NCBI GenBank assembly: GCA_009760855.2
Contig: WPIO01000025.1
Coordinates: forward strand, 2,696,001 to 2,760,000
DNA from: Cristatella mucedo
Taxonomy: Eukaryota; Bryozoa; Phylactolaemata; Cristatellidae
Direction of reading: 5' to 3'
DNA: 64,000 nt
Shown here: positions 45,401 to 56,909 of the stretch, piece by piece
Position numbering within the stretch: the first letter of the stretch is position 1
How the letters are laid out: each line of letters opens with the position of its first letter
Position numbers and translations under genes: made by a program
The notes under the pieces: generated by a model
Database searches by the model: none
What the model saw: only the letters and a program-made list of their open reading frames with translations
What the model was told of the DNA's origin: nothing

Positions 45401-46768
45401 TCACAAAATGGCTGAGCTGGCGACAGCAACCAGCTCGGTCGACGACGACAAATGGCTGACGGCGACAACGGGTGGCTGAGGCGGCAGCAGGCGGACGGCG
45501 GAATCGCTCGGACCGCTCGCGACTGCTTTCTGATCGCGCGGTGTTGCGGCTAAGGTTCGCGTTGCCGCGTCGCGGCGGCGGCGGCGGCCCGAGCAGCGGC
45601 CGTCGAGGCGGCTGCGGCAGCGCTCGAACAGGCCGAGGAAGCCGGAGCGAATCTCCTTCAGCCGCCAAGCGTACAGCAGCGGGTCGCCGACGGACGTAAG
45701 CGTCGATATGGCGAACAGGGCCGCATGCGCCCAGTCGGCCGCTGGCGTCGCCGTGAGCGACCTGGCCGCGTTGTAAACGAACAGCGGCGCGTAGCAAGCG
45801 AGAAACATGACGGTCACGGCGGCAGTCACCGTCACGACGCGGCGGCTGCCCCGCCACGCCGCAGAGCGCGGGCCGTCGGACGGCGGCGCGATCGCCCTGT
45901 TGGCTCGCACCATGCGCCGCACGACGGCGAGCAGATAGCCGTAGGCGGCCGCCAGTCCGAGGAACGCGGCGGCGAGGAGCGCCGCGCTGAGCCCGGTCTC
46001 CGCGCGGTCGAGCAGCCTCTGGCCGAACGCGTACTCGTAGTGGTCGATGTCGTGCAGACTGCGGTAGAGGATGCGCTGGTAGCACAGCCTCGAAGTGCCC
46101 TTGACCGCGTGAAGGTCGACGTTCGGATGCTGAGCGTTGACGGCCACGGCCGCGGACGGCAGCACGACGCCGACGGCGAAGCTGACGGTCCAGGCAAGAC
46201 CGAACGTGATCGCGGCGCGTCGCGCCGACGGCAGCCGCTCGCTGGCGAACGGCCAGCGCACGGCTGCCGCCTGCTCGCCGGCCACTATCAGCAGCGTGAG
46301 CAGGTTGGCTTGCACGCCCGCCGACCAGAAGTCCTCGGCCCACTGCTCCACGCAGTGCAGCCGGCGCCGGGCGCCGTCCATGAGCGCGGCGGCCGCGTCG
46401 CCGGATGACGGCCCCTCGCCCGCCGCCGCCGCAGCGTGCCGCTGCAGCGCGCGCTGGCCAAAGTCGCACGCGCACACGACGAAAGCGGCGGCGGCGAGGA
46501 GCAGGTCGGCGCAGCACAGGCTGACGAGTGACAGACGCACGGCCGCCAGGCGGCCGCCGAGCTTCGCCGAGCGGAGCACGTGCAGGGTGACGCAGTCGAG
46601 CGCGATGCCGATGAGCGCGACGACGAGGCCGGCGGCGTACAGGCTCTGCTTCAGCGACTCGCCGCTCCCCTCCTCCTCGCCTCGCTCCGAAGCTGCGGCG
46701 GTGCCGGTAGCGGCAGCGGTGGCGGTTACGTCGGCGGCGAAGGAAGCGTTTTCCAAGAGCGCCTCCAT
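45401..46768 (-). CDS. class A (rhodopsin-like) G-protein-coupled receptor, single exon, unusual motifs
   Basis: A 455-residue seven-transmembrane receptor of the plasma membrane, ligand unknown. Short N-terminus with one N-glycosylation site (N7). TM1 about 42-66, TM2 78-101 with LCCADLL (D88, position 2.50), TM3 140-165 preceded by C139, TM4 184-207 with W193, C229 in loop 2 (likely disulfide to C139), TM5 258-285, TM6 310-335 with CYAP (325-328), TM7 345-368 with GDPLLYAWRLKEIR (DPxxY, 362-366) and a basic, Ser-rich tail. Oddities: E165-Q166 replaces the DRY motif, losing Arg3.50; Asp replaces Asn1.50 (D59); Tyr replaces Trp6.48. Length and intronless layout are normal for the class. Strong GC bias gives long shadow frames on both strands. 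The start is the first Met of the open frame. It may belong to an invertebrate orphan or amine-like group; the subfamily is not clear. Confidence 0.9.
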   Translation of the reverse strand: MEALLENASFAADVTATAAATGTAAASERGEEEGSGESLKQSLYAAGLVVALIGIALDCVTLHVLRSAKLGGRLAAVRLSLVSLCCADLLLAAAAFVVCACDFGQRALQRHAAAAAGEGPSSGDAAAALMDGARRRLHCVEQWAEDFWSAGVQANLLTLLIVAGEQAAAVRWPFASERLPSARRAAITFGLAWTVSFAVGVVLPSAAVAVNAQHPNVDLHAVKGTSRLCYQRILYRSLHDIDHYEYAFGQRLLDRAETGLSAALLAAAFLGLAAAYGYLLAVVRRMVRANRAIAPPSDGPRSAAWRGSRRVVTVTAAVTVMFLACYAPLFVYNAARSLTATPAADWAHAALFAISTLTSVGDPLLYAWRLKEIRSGFLGLFERCRSRLDGRCSGRRRRRDAATRTLAATPRDQKAVASGPSDSAVRLLPPQPPVVAVSHLSSSTELVAVASSAIL

Positions 46769-47000
46769 TGCGGCGGCGAGGAGGCGGCGCGCCCGAGCGG
46801 TCGCACGGCTGACGGCGGAGCCGCGCGCTCGACCGGAGCGAGGCTGCTCGACGACGCCGCGTCGGCGCAGTTCGCTGTCGCTCGCTCTGATGTCAGACTG
46901 AGGCGGCGGCTACGACGATGACGACCCCCGCTAGAGACGACGAACGCGCGCGGAACGGCTGCAAGGAATCGCCAGGGCGAGCCTTTACCAGGGCGCGCAC
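46769..47000 (-). promoter_or_regulatory. GC-rich 5' region of the GPCR gene
   Basis: CpG-dense sequence continues about 150-230 bases upstream of the receptor start codon before composition falls. It fits a CpG-rich, TATA-less promoter or 5' UTR. No specific factor site or start site can be assigned. Confidence 0.35.
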
Positions 47001-47179
47001 GAGGGAGGAGAAGCGCTTTCTCGAACCAAGAGCACTGCGCTTGCGCACCGACAGCTGAAAGAGCACGAGTATTCGGCAAGCAACGCCGAGCGTGACGAAG
47101 TGGAAGAAGCGGAAGAAGAGGAAGTAGAGGAGAGAGGAAGTGCCCAGTTTCAGCTGCAGCGAAAGGTATGCTCTAAAGC

Positions 47180-47310
47180 TAGGGAGTGAGGTATTCGCGC
47201 TTCGCAACGCAAGCCGCGCGTTCGAGTCTTGCAGCAGGCAATCCTCGATTGCCCTGTGCAGGTGGATTCGATAGCCGCCAAGATTCTTCTGCCGCTGTTT
47301 CTCTAACACG
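47180..47310 (+). mobile_element. SINE-1 copy, diverged
   Basis: CGCGCGTTCGAGTCTTGCAG (B box), CAGGCAATCCTCGATTGCCC, then GATAGCCGCCAAGATTCTTC and TGCCGCTG align in order with the SINE-1 at 13613-13700 (GGGTTCGATTCCTGCAG, GATAGCCGTAAAGGCTCTTC, TGTCGCTA). The tail is lost. Confidence 0.7.
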
Positions 47311-47636
47311 CTGCTCCTTTCGCCGTCTCTACCGAATGGCGTTGCTCGCGCAACCGCAACGCGGCTGCATTATGGTGAGCAAGTCGTCCATTTTTATCTT
47401 CCGGAAACGTAACCAACATTTTTGGCTGGATCTGATGTGATTTAGTTTTGCAAATTTTTCCAATCCTAATTGATGTGCTGAAACCTACTTACTTACACAC
47501 ATCATTCAAGCTACCCAAGCAGGCAGTAGCTAGGATTTCGGGAATCCAAGGCTTCGGTGGAGCCTGCCTGCTTGCTTGCTTGCACCAAGGTCAGCACCAG
47601 TAGTCGAGCTGCATCATTTATTCCGAGCCTTGCCTA

Positions 47637-47830
47637 TCATAAATAAACAAATACCAGCTGATTTCGCAGCCTCTTTTTGTATAGCGACAAAAGAGCCTTG
47701 ACGGCTATCACCACCACTTGCAGTGGTGATAAAGGATCGCCCACCACAAGATTCGAACCCACGACCTCGGGGCCGAGGTCGTGAAAAGCAACCGCCTTAC
47801 CTAGTGAGCCGTTGCGGCTCACCCACTGGG
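47637..47830 (-). mobile_element. SINE-1 copy, well preserved
   Basis: Minus strand: GGCTCACTAGGTAAGGCGG (A box region), GAGGTCGTGGGTTCGAATCT (B box), GGTGGTGATAGCCGTCAAGG, GTCGCTATACAAAAAGAGG and a TTTGTTTATTTATG tail. It matches the copy at 13545-13735 over the whole body. Confidence 0.87.
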
Positions 47831-48099
47831 ACGCCCTCGAGTTGCCCCACCTCAGTTGTACAAATTTTCTTTGCATTTTCAGAACCAAGCATAGCTAGCG
47901 GAATCGAATGTCGAAACTCAGCCTATTTCTCACCGGTGAGATTCAAGCCATTTTGGCCAGCGGCATTCCCGAAATTTTTATGGCCGACGGTTTGGCTCCT
48001 AAAGTGGGCGGTAAATGTAAAAGTCGTCCGATTCAGCAGCCCCTTTTTGGATTCGAGATAGGGAAGGTCTAACAGCTCCTTTGACAATAACAGCTGCAT

Positions 48100-49440
48100 C
48101 CACTGCTAGTGTGCGTAATCAGATTGCGGCGCGCCGTAGGCAACTGCTCGCCTCGAGCCGAATCCGCGCCTCGCCGTGCGCGATCGAGAGCCGCTAGCCC
48201 CTAACGCTCGCGCGGTCTTTGGTGTAGCTTTCCGACAGCAGTGTCCTTCGGATCGTCCGAACCAACGCGCCTCACCTAAGTTAGAAAGCCTCGGAGAACG
48301 CGCGCTAGCTTCCGGGTGAGCCCCGGCAACGCGGCTAGCGCGACCTGCAGGTCCAGGACGCCGGAGAGACGGCAGAAAAGCAGCCGCCTCATTAGGGCCG
48401 CATTTAGACCGGAAACGGAGCGGCTGCCGGGGAGCGGACCGGCGCGTGCAGCGGCGTTGATTTACGTATTTACTCACGTCCGTCGTGCCCGATACCGGAT
48501 GCAAATGTGCGTCAGAGGCCGGCGCTAGGCGTCTGCTTACCGCTCGAGTTGTTCCGGCGGTGTCAGCGAGAGGCTTCGCGGATTTTTCGGTCCCAGCGTC
48601 CAGCGCCTCGGGGAGGGGGAGCGCGCGAGAGGGGCTCTCGTCCCCCTCCAGCCCGCGGCTCTCGCGCCAAAGGAGCCGCAAGGAGCCCGCTCGCTGAGCC
48701 TTCGGCTTCAATCGATCGGGGCCGAGGCGGTGCGCTTGAACAGCGGGCCGATCCTGGCGCGCCAAATCCGCCCGCATCCGTCCTCTCGTCGGCGCTGCTC
48801 GCTGGCCAGCTCCAAATTGTCCCGTCCAATAGCGACTGGCGACCGGCAAGTCAGTCTCGATAGTTCGACGGCAGCAGCTGCATGCGCGAGGCGTCCTCCA
48901 GCCGCCGCGCGACGGAGGCCTTCCGGGATACTTTTCGGCATACCTTCGTCGCAGTGTCTGCGTTTTAACTGTTGGCCCCCAAGCAGAACTGCACCGGGTC
49001 TCTTGCTGACGATATTCAGCGCTACAATAAATTACTTTTGCCTACCTCTTCATGGACTAGTTAAAGAATAGTATTTACGCTACATCTCTAGACCCCGGTC
49101 GAGGGCTGAAGGCTAGCCAAAACTAGTCGGCACATGCCCACGGCCTTGCACGGGCCGTTCTCGGGCTGCCCAGTGGGCCGCCGACGCCATGCTCACCGAA
49201 CCGCCGAGGCTGACTCAAGCCGGCCCACGGTGCCGATCGCCGCAGCGCGCAGTCGCCGCGACCGGGGAACTCCCCGCGGAGGGGCGGTTGAAGCACGCCC
49301 AACCGCCGAAAGGCGACCCAGCTCGCCGCCGCGTGACGCGAGCAATTCTTTTGGGTTCGGTTCGGTGAGTCATTCGCGGAAATGTTCCGCCAGCCTTGAC
49401 CCTGCGTCGCTCAGCTCACGCAGATGAGTCAAACTTGACG
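48100..49440. other. GC/CpG-rich block, possible promoter or unresolved exons
   Basis: CpG-dense sequence at 48110-48990 and 49130-49430, with many overlapping frames on both strands (up to 247 codons at 48106-48849, minus). None has a domain or family resemblance, and their Arg/Ala/Ser/Pro composition is what GC-rich DNA yields by chance. A first exon or bidirectional promoter is possible. From 49440 to 51060 nothing recognisable is seen. Confidence 0.35.
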
Positions 49441-51061
49441 AAAATTGCCGGTTCTCTAGATGTGTAGCTGGGGGATGACCTAATGCAGTGAGTGACTAGG
49501 CGCAGCATTTCGGTGGGGGGGCCGTTAGCTACCTGAGTGAGTAGCTTCGAAGTCTTGGCAGTGACCTCGAAAGCAATAGGACGATCTAGACTAGGCGATA
49601 TGCATCATGTGCAAGCGACTACTGGTCAACGCGCCGCTCAGTCATGCGTTTCGCACGGCGAATTAATCCCGGCCATCGGGTGTAGGGTTATACTGCAGTG
49701 TGGACGCACACAGTAAACAGTCGCGGACACAGGATCGACGCGTGCTGCTTGCGTCCAGTGAAAGGCAGGTAGTTAAGCAAGCAAGACACGCGCCCTCATT
49801 ATCAAGATTCAGCAGGCGTCCGCAATAAAAAGAAAGGTCCTGCTTATGAAGTAAAGCGCGAATCAATCTTTCTTTGTTCTTACCGGGATGTAGGTGCGGC
49901 CGGGTTATCTATCCGCACCAGCGTAATTCCGGACACGATCGAGCGTGAAATCACAACTCGGCAGACGGTGCCGCGCGGCTCGGCAAAACGAGCACTAACT
50001 CTTCAGTGGCTACAGCCGAGCTGAGCCACGCGAAGGATCCATCGCCCCCAATCCAACCCTCGTACACTGGCGTGGCTTGCCAGTAAGACAACTTCACAGG
50101 AGCCGTATCGGAGAAAGCAGCCGACCAATAGGCTACAGGGAAACTGTCAGCCTCCAGCAGACAGGTTAAGTAAAGGTTTTCTGTGCTTTGCGTTTCTCTG
50201 TATAAATAAACCTTCTCTCAGCAGATTCAAAAGCAGGTTCGAGTAAATGCGGTTATAGAGCCTCTCTAGCCTTAACGTAGGCGTGGGAGAAACGTCGCCA
50301 GATTACTAACAAAGCTGTTGGCGGTTCAGGAAATGCAAGATACCTCCCGGTTAACTCACTGCGAGCAAAGTAAGTATGATGATTCACTCCAAGTCTGATG
50401 ATTCACACAGGCCTCAGCTAACCTGAGACACTAAATGCTGATCAGCGGAAGCATTTCTTTTTTTCGTTGAGCTACCACTCAACCACAGCCACTGCCACTG
50501 AGCAAGAGCATTAGACTATGGGTGAGAACAGAAGCTCGAGCTCTCCGAAAAACAATCTCAGACAAGCTAGGAAAGACGTCGACTTACCTTCGAGCGCTGG
50601 AAAACAAGGCGGCGATACCACGTCCACCTTGCGCCACAATTATACAGTAAAACTTGAAACGACGTTCTGGGCGATCTTAGTCGATCTCAATTAATCACAA
50701 GCCCACATTCAGATCTCGAGTCGTTTCAATGGCCTCGATACGAATGCGATGAGCGTGTGCTGGCGGCGAGAAAACTCGTCGGCCCTTGCATGGAGCTGAG
50801 AAATAACTGCCAGAGTTTCTTCACATGTACATATATAAGGTCCTACTACGTAGTAGTCACGCGATGAGTCAGCTTTTACCTATTGACCGCCAGACTGTTA
50901 ATTCATGCGTCCGCAGAGGTAATAGGCTCTTGATAGGTCCGGCCTGCGTCCAAGAATCCAGAGCATTGTAGTGTACCTCAGATCGAGGCTACGAGGGTAG
51001 TGTCAATAATCACGAGTGCTGACTTGGATAGCGTCTACATGCAAGTTCTGCTGCATTTCTC

Positions 51062-51272
51062 TGCATCTCAGGATTTCATTAATCACAAGTTTTGTTTGAG
51101 CGCCTACAGTATCGTCTGGGCATCACTGGCACTACGCTCCACTGCACCGGTTCAGATCTTATCTAACTAAGGGATTTCAATGTCTAGATGTCAGCAGCCA
51201 AGGTCATCGTATAAGCCTTTCAAAATAAGGTATCGAGTGGATTCTAGGTCCACTCCTATTAAGGATCTGTAC

Positions 51273-51275
<3 letters not shown>
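51062..51275 (+). mobile_element. LINE-A fragment ending in a (CT)n tract
   Basis: CACAAGTTTTGTTTGAGCGC, GGGCATCACTGGCACTACGC and GGTTCAGATCTTATCTAAC match the HQVLLER...LGITGTxLQWFRSYL region of the family. TAGGTCCACTCCTATTAAGG, then CTGTACCCTTTC, matches the LGPVLF...CTLP region, with a deletion between. The fragment runs straight into the CT repeat at 51279-51345. Confidence 0.72.
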
Positions 51276-51278
<3 letters not shown>

Positions 51279-51311
<33 letters not shown>

Positions 51312-51345
51312 CTCTTGCTCTCTTTCTCTTTATCTCCCCTTCCGG
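51279..51345. repeat. (CT)n microsatellite
   Basis: CT repeat with TTTTT interruptions, following a LINE-A fragment at the point where CTCTCCCTCTTGCC would stand in the element. Confidence 0.9.
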
Positions 51346-51829
51346 TTCACAATCACTATCAGCATTCATTGATTGTTGCAGAATACCTTTTTTCGAAATT
51401 CAAATCTCTTGTAAACGTTTAATGTAAACGAAAAATTCTAAAGGTGCAACTTGAGTAAAGCAGATCTGTTTTGTTTGACCACTGAGCTTAAGAAATTGTC
51501 TTCGTATGGAAATCTAGACGCTTGCCGATTGTGCTCTCCGTCCAGTTGGCTTGCGTTTCTAGCCCAGCCATACTTCGTACCTACAACCCCCCCCCCCGCC
51601 GTGAGCCGGGTGCGGCTATAGCTTCGCCGTGTTTTCTTGATGAAAGCTATTCTGTTGGATCTTGCATGCCTATAATCGTTTCACAATTTTTATTTCAAAT
51701 CATCTCCGGAAGCAGCTGCTACTGCACGAGTTTGATAATTAGGCATCTCTCGTGAAAAGCTCTAACTAAGTAAGAGAGGGAGCTAAAGATACGTTTGCAG
51801 CCTTTTCCGAGTTGCTTCTAGGTTTTGAG

Positions 51830-54800
51830 ACGCCCGAGCGCTCTTTGTCCAATCACCGTGGTGTACCACATCAACTTTGTGGTTATCGGGTCCAATATGT
51901 CTCACTCGACCACTCTTAAAATATGCCCTATGGAGTGCACGTGCTATACGCAATAGCCTAATAATAAAATGCGGTTTTATTATTGACGACACCCCTGGCA
52001 GTTTTCCTACGATCGAGACCTGGCTGAAATTTACTAACCGAACTATTATTACCGATGCCAGCGCTACAGGTTTGTTCTTTCACACCCCGACGTTAGTAAC
52101 AACTGCCCATGGAGTAAGTAAATGTCTCTCGTTTCTCCCTCTAATTTCAAACCTTTAAAAGCAGTCATCTAGAAGCAGTCATCTAGAAGCAGTCTGCCTG
52201 TAACACTTTTATATCTCTTGTGCCATGTCCCTACAACAGCAAGCTGCCAATTGTGGCAGTCATCCATCTGTTTACCCGGAACTATGTCTTGCTTTATGTT
52301 GAATTTTTATGATCTCATTTCGATAGTGTGTTCCTAAAATCCTTCCTTTCCTTCATTGTTCAGGGTGATTTTAATATTCATTTCAGTGACCCATCCAAAC
52401 TTTGCGGCCCGAATTTCATTCATTTGATACTTCGTTTTCTTGAATGCAACATGTGCATGGCTCTTCTCGCAACAAAGGTCACGCACTCACCTAAATATTC
52501 TTTCACGATTCTATGCAGTCAAACTCTTTTGTTACTTGGTCTGCATAGTCAACCATATGCGGATACCATGTATTCCGCAATTTGTGACGCGTCGGTTTCA
52601 AAAGTCATCGGCAAATAGTGAATACTTACAGCCCGTGACAATAATGGGCATCCTTACAAATTCCGTCATCGCCCCTTCTGTTCAATCCTCTGGCCGACCT
52701 GCCGTTGCTGTTGAAATGTTTTAATGGGTCACTGGCCTAGGCTCTAGATGAGTTTGCCCCTCTGACTAAAATATTGTACTCCCTCGCTCAGATGGCCGAT
52801 GATTTAATGCAGATAATAATTCAGCTAGAACTATGGGGGCACAAGCTTTTGAAAGCACTGGCGCATGAGGATTTTTGTAAGTTATGACATTCCACCAAAG
52901 CTAAGACTAAGTCTTGCTTTTAGAAAAACATACTGGAATCGCCACTGGACAATCCAAAACTGAAGACATTGACTATTTAAAACTAATTAACCGTTCCCAA
53001 ATCATCTCCTTACTAGATAATCCTTGTGGGGAACTAGCTGGTGTTTTCATTAGCTTATTCATTAGAAAGATGGGTATGGTCATAGAGTCTCTCCTAAAGT
53101 TAAAATCCAAAGTGAAAACTCTACCCTTAGATACCTGTTTTACTTCAATATCCGCCATAAATTCTGTTACATCTGACTTCATTTCAAAATCCTATTATAA
53201 TAATGATACTAGTTCTGCAGGTTGCATACCTTATGTTCTGTATTGTTTTTTATTGTTGCTACATACTGTTCTCGTTCTGAGATGCATAAATTAGCTCTTG
53301 CCTTACATAAATATGCATATGATTATGTACTTTTAGCTTCAAGTTTGGTCCCTTATCCATTGAAAAGGTAGCTGTTTGTTCATTCATTAGGAAGTCAACA
53401 CTAGACCTGGAGAACTTAGAAACATCCACCTAGTCTCCCGACTGCTGCTCATATCAGATACGCTCGAATGAGGAATGATTAGTGGCAAACCAGCTAAGTT
53501 TGTATGTGAAAACTTCGGACCTAGCAAGTAATTTCTATTAAAAATTCTACAGATAGTCGCTCTTCGGTGTCAACACTGTTGCGAGTGCATAACGACGATC
53601 TTAGAATATTGACTTCGAAATAGTTTCTCAGCTATTTCTGCTGGATCCCTCAATAGTTCTTGATTCTACTGATCAAAGATTTTTTCTTTTGATCTCCAAT
53701 CATTCTCCGTGGCCATCTTCACGGGCACAGCACTGCAATGGGATAGGTACAAACTTCTAGAGGATTTTTGAGCGTAGGTGGTACCAGCCAACAGCCTTCT
53801 AAGAAGCCTTCAAAGTATGGGGTGCCCAGACTTGGTTTGCTTGGTCTATTCCTAATCAGATTATTTTTTGTTGCTAATTTTGCTCTCCCTCATGCCGGTG
53901 CAATCGCCAAGTGCAATCTACGCTTCATTAGCAGGTAGATGACCTGCAGCTGTACGTGTGCTATGGTCTCTCCCTTACCCCCAGAATTTCAAATCTTTTA
54001 GCTACCTTGCAGCATATGTTACTGACATTCGCCCATGAATGGCAGCCAATTTTTTTCAAATTGAATTACGATTATTGGATAAACTTACTATGTATGGTTG
54101 CTCCTAATACTAGCCGGTAATTGAAAGGCTAACTTTCAAAATGGGCTGCACCCATATCTTCTTTGGCTTCTGCACTGATTCTGGTTGTTCCGTTCCACAG
54201 GGATCAATCACTAGACGGCTAAATCTGCAAGTCACAGCCAAGTGTGCCTACTTTTAGTTACTCATCATTGCACAAACTCTGGCCTTCTTTGACCAGGATT
54301 TTGCAGTCGAGTTGGACAACGCATTTGTGACATCCCTAATCGACCTCTGCAACTCGCTTCTCGCCGCTCTTCTTGCCTGCGCAATAAGACGAATACAGTT
54401 TATGTAGAACTGTGCAGCAAAGCTTGACGGTCGTAAACGTCACAGCTGCCATTTTACACCACGTTTCAGAAACCTGTGCTGGGTCTTGTCTGCCTGGATC
54501 AGCGCATAGACTTCAAGGTTTTTTCCTCACCCCCGTCATTCATTGATCCCTTAGTTCTCTCGCTCCGGCTTACCTATCCGTAGTCTCAGTCAGACTACGA
54601 ATCTTACCAAGCTCTCCTTTGACTCAAGTTGTTTAGCCGTGCTGCAAACCAAACTCAAATCCTCAGGAGATCGTGCCTCTATTTCGAATGTCTCAAAAGC
54701 CAGGAACAAACTCACGATTGACATTCCGACATCCACCTGACTTGAAAACATTTGGAGGGAAAAGCTAGAAACGCATCCGTTCCTCGCAGCATTTGCTGTC

Positions 54801-54945
54801 CGGGCGAATTGACCTGTGCGTGCTGTCGCTCACCGATAGCGTACGCGTTATCACTACCCAATGGCAATGCTTCCTATCCTACATTGCAAAGTGCCTAGAA
54901 AGAGATTCAGTTCTCCTAGAGCGCTTATAAATATCGTGACAATGT
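51830..54945 (+). mobile_element. LINE-A copy 14, near full-length remnant with endonuclease and RT
   Basis: The only copy with an APE-type endonuclease, which nicks target DNA. Around 51925-52050 it reads ARAIRNSLIIKCGFIIDD, then ETWLKF (catalytic-Glu motif). At about 52350-52420 it reads VQGDFNIHFSDPSK (the GDFN motif), followed by a THSPKY segment where families have TH-x-x-GH. A linker (52900-53300) and then RT motifs follow: PLLRKSTLD-like text near 53390, STDSRSSVSTLLRVHND near 53555, FDQRFFLL near 53665, a damaged catalytic site near 53940, and the C-terminal SLLAALLACAIR and DRAS...KARN segments. It ends with a hairpin (AAAGTGCCTAGAAAGAGATT) at 54888-54930. It has many stops and frameshifts, so it is inactive. 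The 5' limit is approximate. Confidence 0.82.
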
Positions 54946-54949
54946 TATC

Positions 54950-56095
54950 GATTGATCAATCGATCGAGGCGCCTACTTACCAGTAGGTCCTTCCGCTGAA
55001 TGCAGTGTATAATGATAAAACTGGAGCCGGCGGGACCGTGATCGTGCGACCAGCCAGCCGGTGCTGCTGCTTCGAGGCGGTTGGATCCAGCCAACGCTCA
55101 AATCCTTCCCTCCACCGATCAAGTCGCGTTAGCTTTTCTTCTTTCTGGTGTCGTCATCCCTTCGCGATCATTTCCATTCGCTCCTTCTCCAATTGTATCC
55201 AAACTAGCCTCCGTCGAACTGGACTTGAGCAGACGCATAGGCCTCTGTAATCAACGGTCAGCGGGCAGAAGTGCACGACGGCTGTGTAAGTCTGCCTGCG
55301 CTCATCCGCAGGCTGGCGGTTTGCACGGGTGAAAGGTAATTAATAAACGGTTCGCTTTCTGCAGGCTCGCTTACGCCTGCCGGTGCCCTTTAGCGGCGGC
55401 CGCTGCGAGCAACTAGGCACAGCTAGGAGCCACAGGTAGCCCAGAAAGTGCAAGAACTCTGGCTTCGTTTAATTAAAGGGTTGCCGGCTTCGACGCGTCA
55501 AAAAGGGTTCCCTATGTTGGCTACCACAGCCTTCCTTGTGCCGCCTTTGTCCACACAATCTATGAGAGGAACTGAACAAAGCGATCGATACGATCTTAAA
55601 TGATAGCGCACCGGAAGTGCAGGGTCGTTTTGCAATACTGTCGGGGTAGCCGGCAACGTGCGCTTGAGCCCACGTGATTCCTACCCGGTCGAATATCAAG
55701 CAGGCACGGCGAAACGCCTCTGTGCTCTTAGCTCACTTGCTGATGAGCTGGCAGGTAGGCCCTTGCTCGAGGCAAGTTTTTTGCCGCGTTCGCACGATCA
55801 AAGCTTTCGTTACGGAGAAAGTTCGAGCCCCTGAACACCGGTGTCATAATTAGTCGAATCATAGCTAGCCACGGTGTTGGATCTGCGGAATCGCCACGTC
55901 TTATATTGGGTCTGCGGAATCGCGACGCCTTATATGTCAACGATCGAGATGCTTTGAGGGGTACGCAAGCCGGCCAACTGATCATAAAACGAGAAAGAGA
56001 CAGGAAGGTGCTCACGCGGGGAAGAGGGCGGACGTGCGAAAGCGAAATGAAGAAGGAGAGAGACAGAGAAAACAGCACCAGCACTGCTACTGAAA
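54950..56095. other. 1.1 kb with no recognised feature
   Basis: Moderately GC-rich in places. It contains a short direct repeat near 55877-55932 (GGATCTGCGGAATCGCCACG, CTTATAT, then GGTCTGCGGAATCGCGACGC, CTTATAT; about 40-base period). No gene is supported. Confidence 0.3.
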
Positions 56096-56099
56096 TGGG

Positions 56100-56205
56100 T
56101 TTTTTATGTATTCCGTCGATTAGACGTAAAGCACCTAAAGAGATTTTGAGTTATCTGAGGGTGCCTTATCAATTGCGTTATTAGTATTATTATTATTATT
56201 ATTTG
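56100..56205 (+). mobile_element. LINE-A 3' end only
   Basis: GTAAAGCACCTAAAGAGATTT, GAGTTATCTGAGGGTGCCTT and ATCAATTGCG lead into a (TTA)n tail (56178-56203). This is the family hairpin with changes in both arms. Confidence 0.82.
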
Positions 56206-56377
56206 CTTTGTTGCCTACTTACATGCCTATACGTACGACTAATGTTAATCTAGGGCACTAAAGCCACTTGCTACCCTGTCTCTGGCTGCACTCTGCATTT
56301 GTTTAATTAAGGTGATCGAGGATGCATCCGATAAACTTAGATGACCGAGGTTAAATTTGCTAAAAAGTGCTGCAAAA

Positions 56378-56693
56378 ATTTTTCAGAGTTAAATCTTTAT
56401 GGATCGTATACGTAGAGAGAATCCCAACAATAGTGCAGCTGTACGACTGTCGGCCTTGGATATCAGCCGCTATGTATTCAGTCGCTAGGACGGGATGGGA
56501 TGATTGTAGTAGCAGGATGGGTGCGTCGGCGTTAGCACGCTGCATTAACGGATTCTTTTTCAATATAGGTAATTTTACAGCGAATATAACTTTGCCATTG
56601 ATAAAGCTACCCTTAACTTCGCACTCTAGACAGCCTGTGAGTACAATTTGAAGGGTCGCTCGGCACACTGAGTCAGTCGATCTCGCCCTCATC
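56378..56693 (+). repeat. long inverted repeat, left arm
   Basis: About 316 bases whose reverse complement is at 57501-57820 with only scattered differences. Shared landmarks are AGTTAAATCTTTATGGATC at the outer end, GTCGGCCTTGGATATCAGCC, GCAGGATGGGTGCGTCGGCG, and CTGAGTCAGTCGATC at the inner end. Reading the arm towards the outer end gives an open frame (56695-56360, minus; CRATLQIVLTGCLECEVKGS, then NADAPILLLQSSHPVLATEY). It is similar in the other arm but interrupted there by a frameshift. Family unknown. Confidence 0.93.
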
Positions 56694-56803
56694 ATTCGGC
56701 AACTTCTCAGGTAACTGCAACTATTCTATGACTTTACTATGACTCACCCATGCTTTAGCAAAATTCATAATGTTGAAAGAAGATCATAACTTATTAATTG
56801 AAC

Positions 56804-56909
<106 letters not shown>

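Noticed and set aside
45357-46517. 386-codon minus-strand ORF overlapping the GPCR, and plus-strand ORFs of 227 and 254 codons at 45725-46408 and 46137-46901
   Set aside because: They are shadow frames of the GC-rich GPCR gene. They are Arg/Ala-rich with no membrane segments or domain, whereas the 45401-46768 frame shows a full seven-helix pattern.
47740-47815. tRNA gene on the minus strand suggested by GGTTCGAATCT
   Set aside because: The sequence is the head of SINE-1, shared with the dispersed copies; no proper acceptor stem.
48106-48849. 247-codon minus-strand ORF
   Set aside because: Long frame in CpG-rich DNA with chance-like composition and several equally long frames on both strands; no domain seen.
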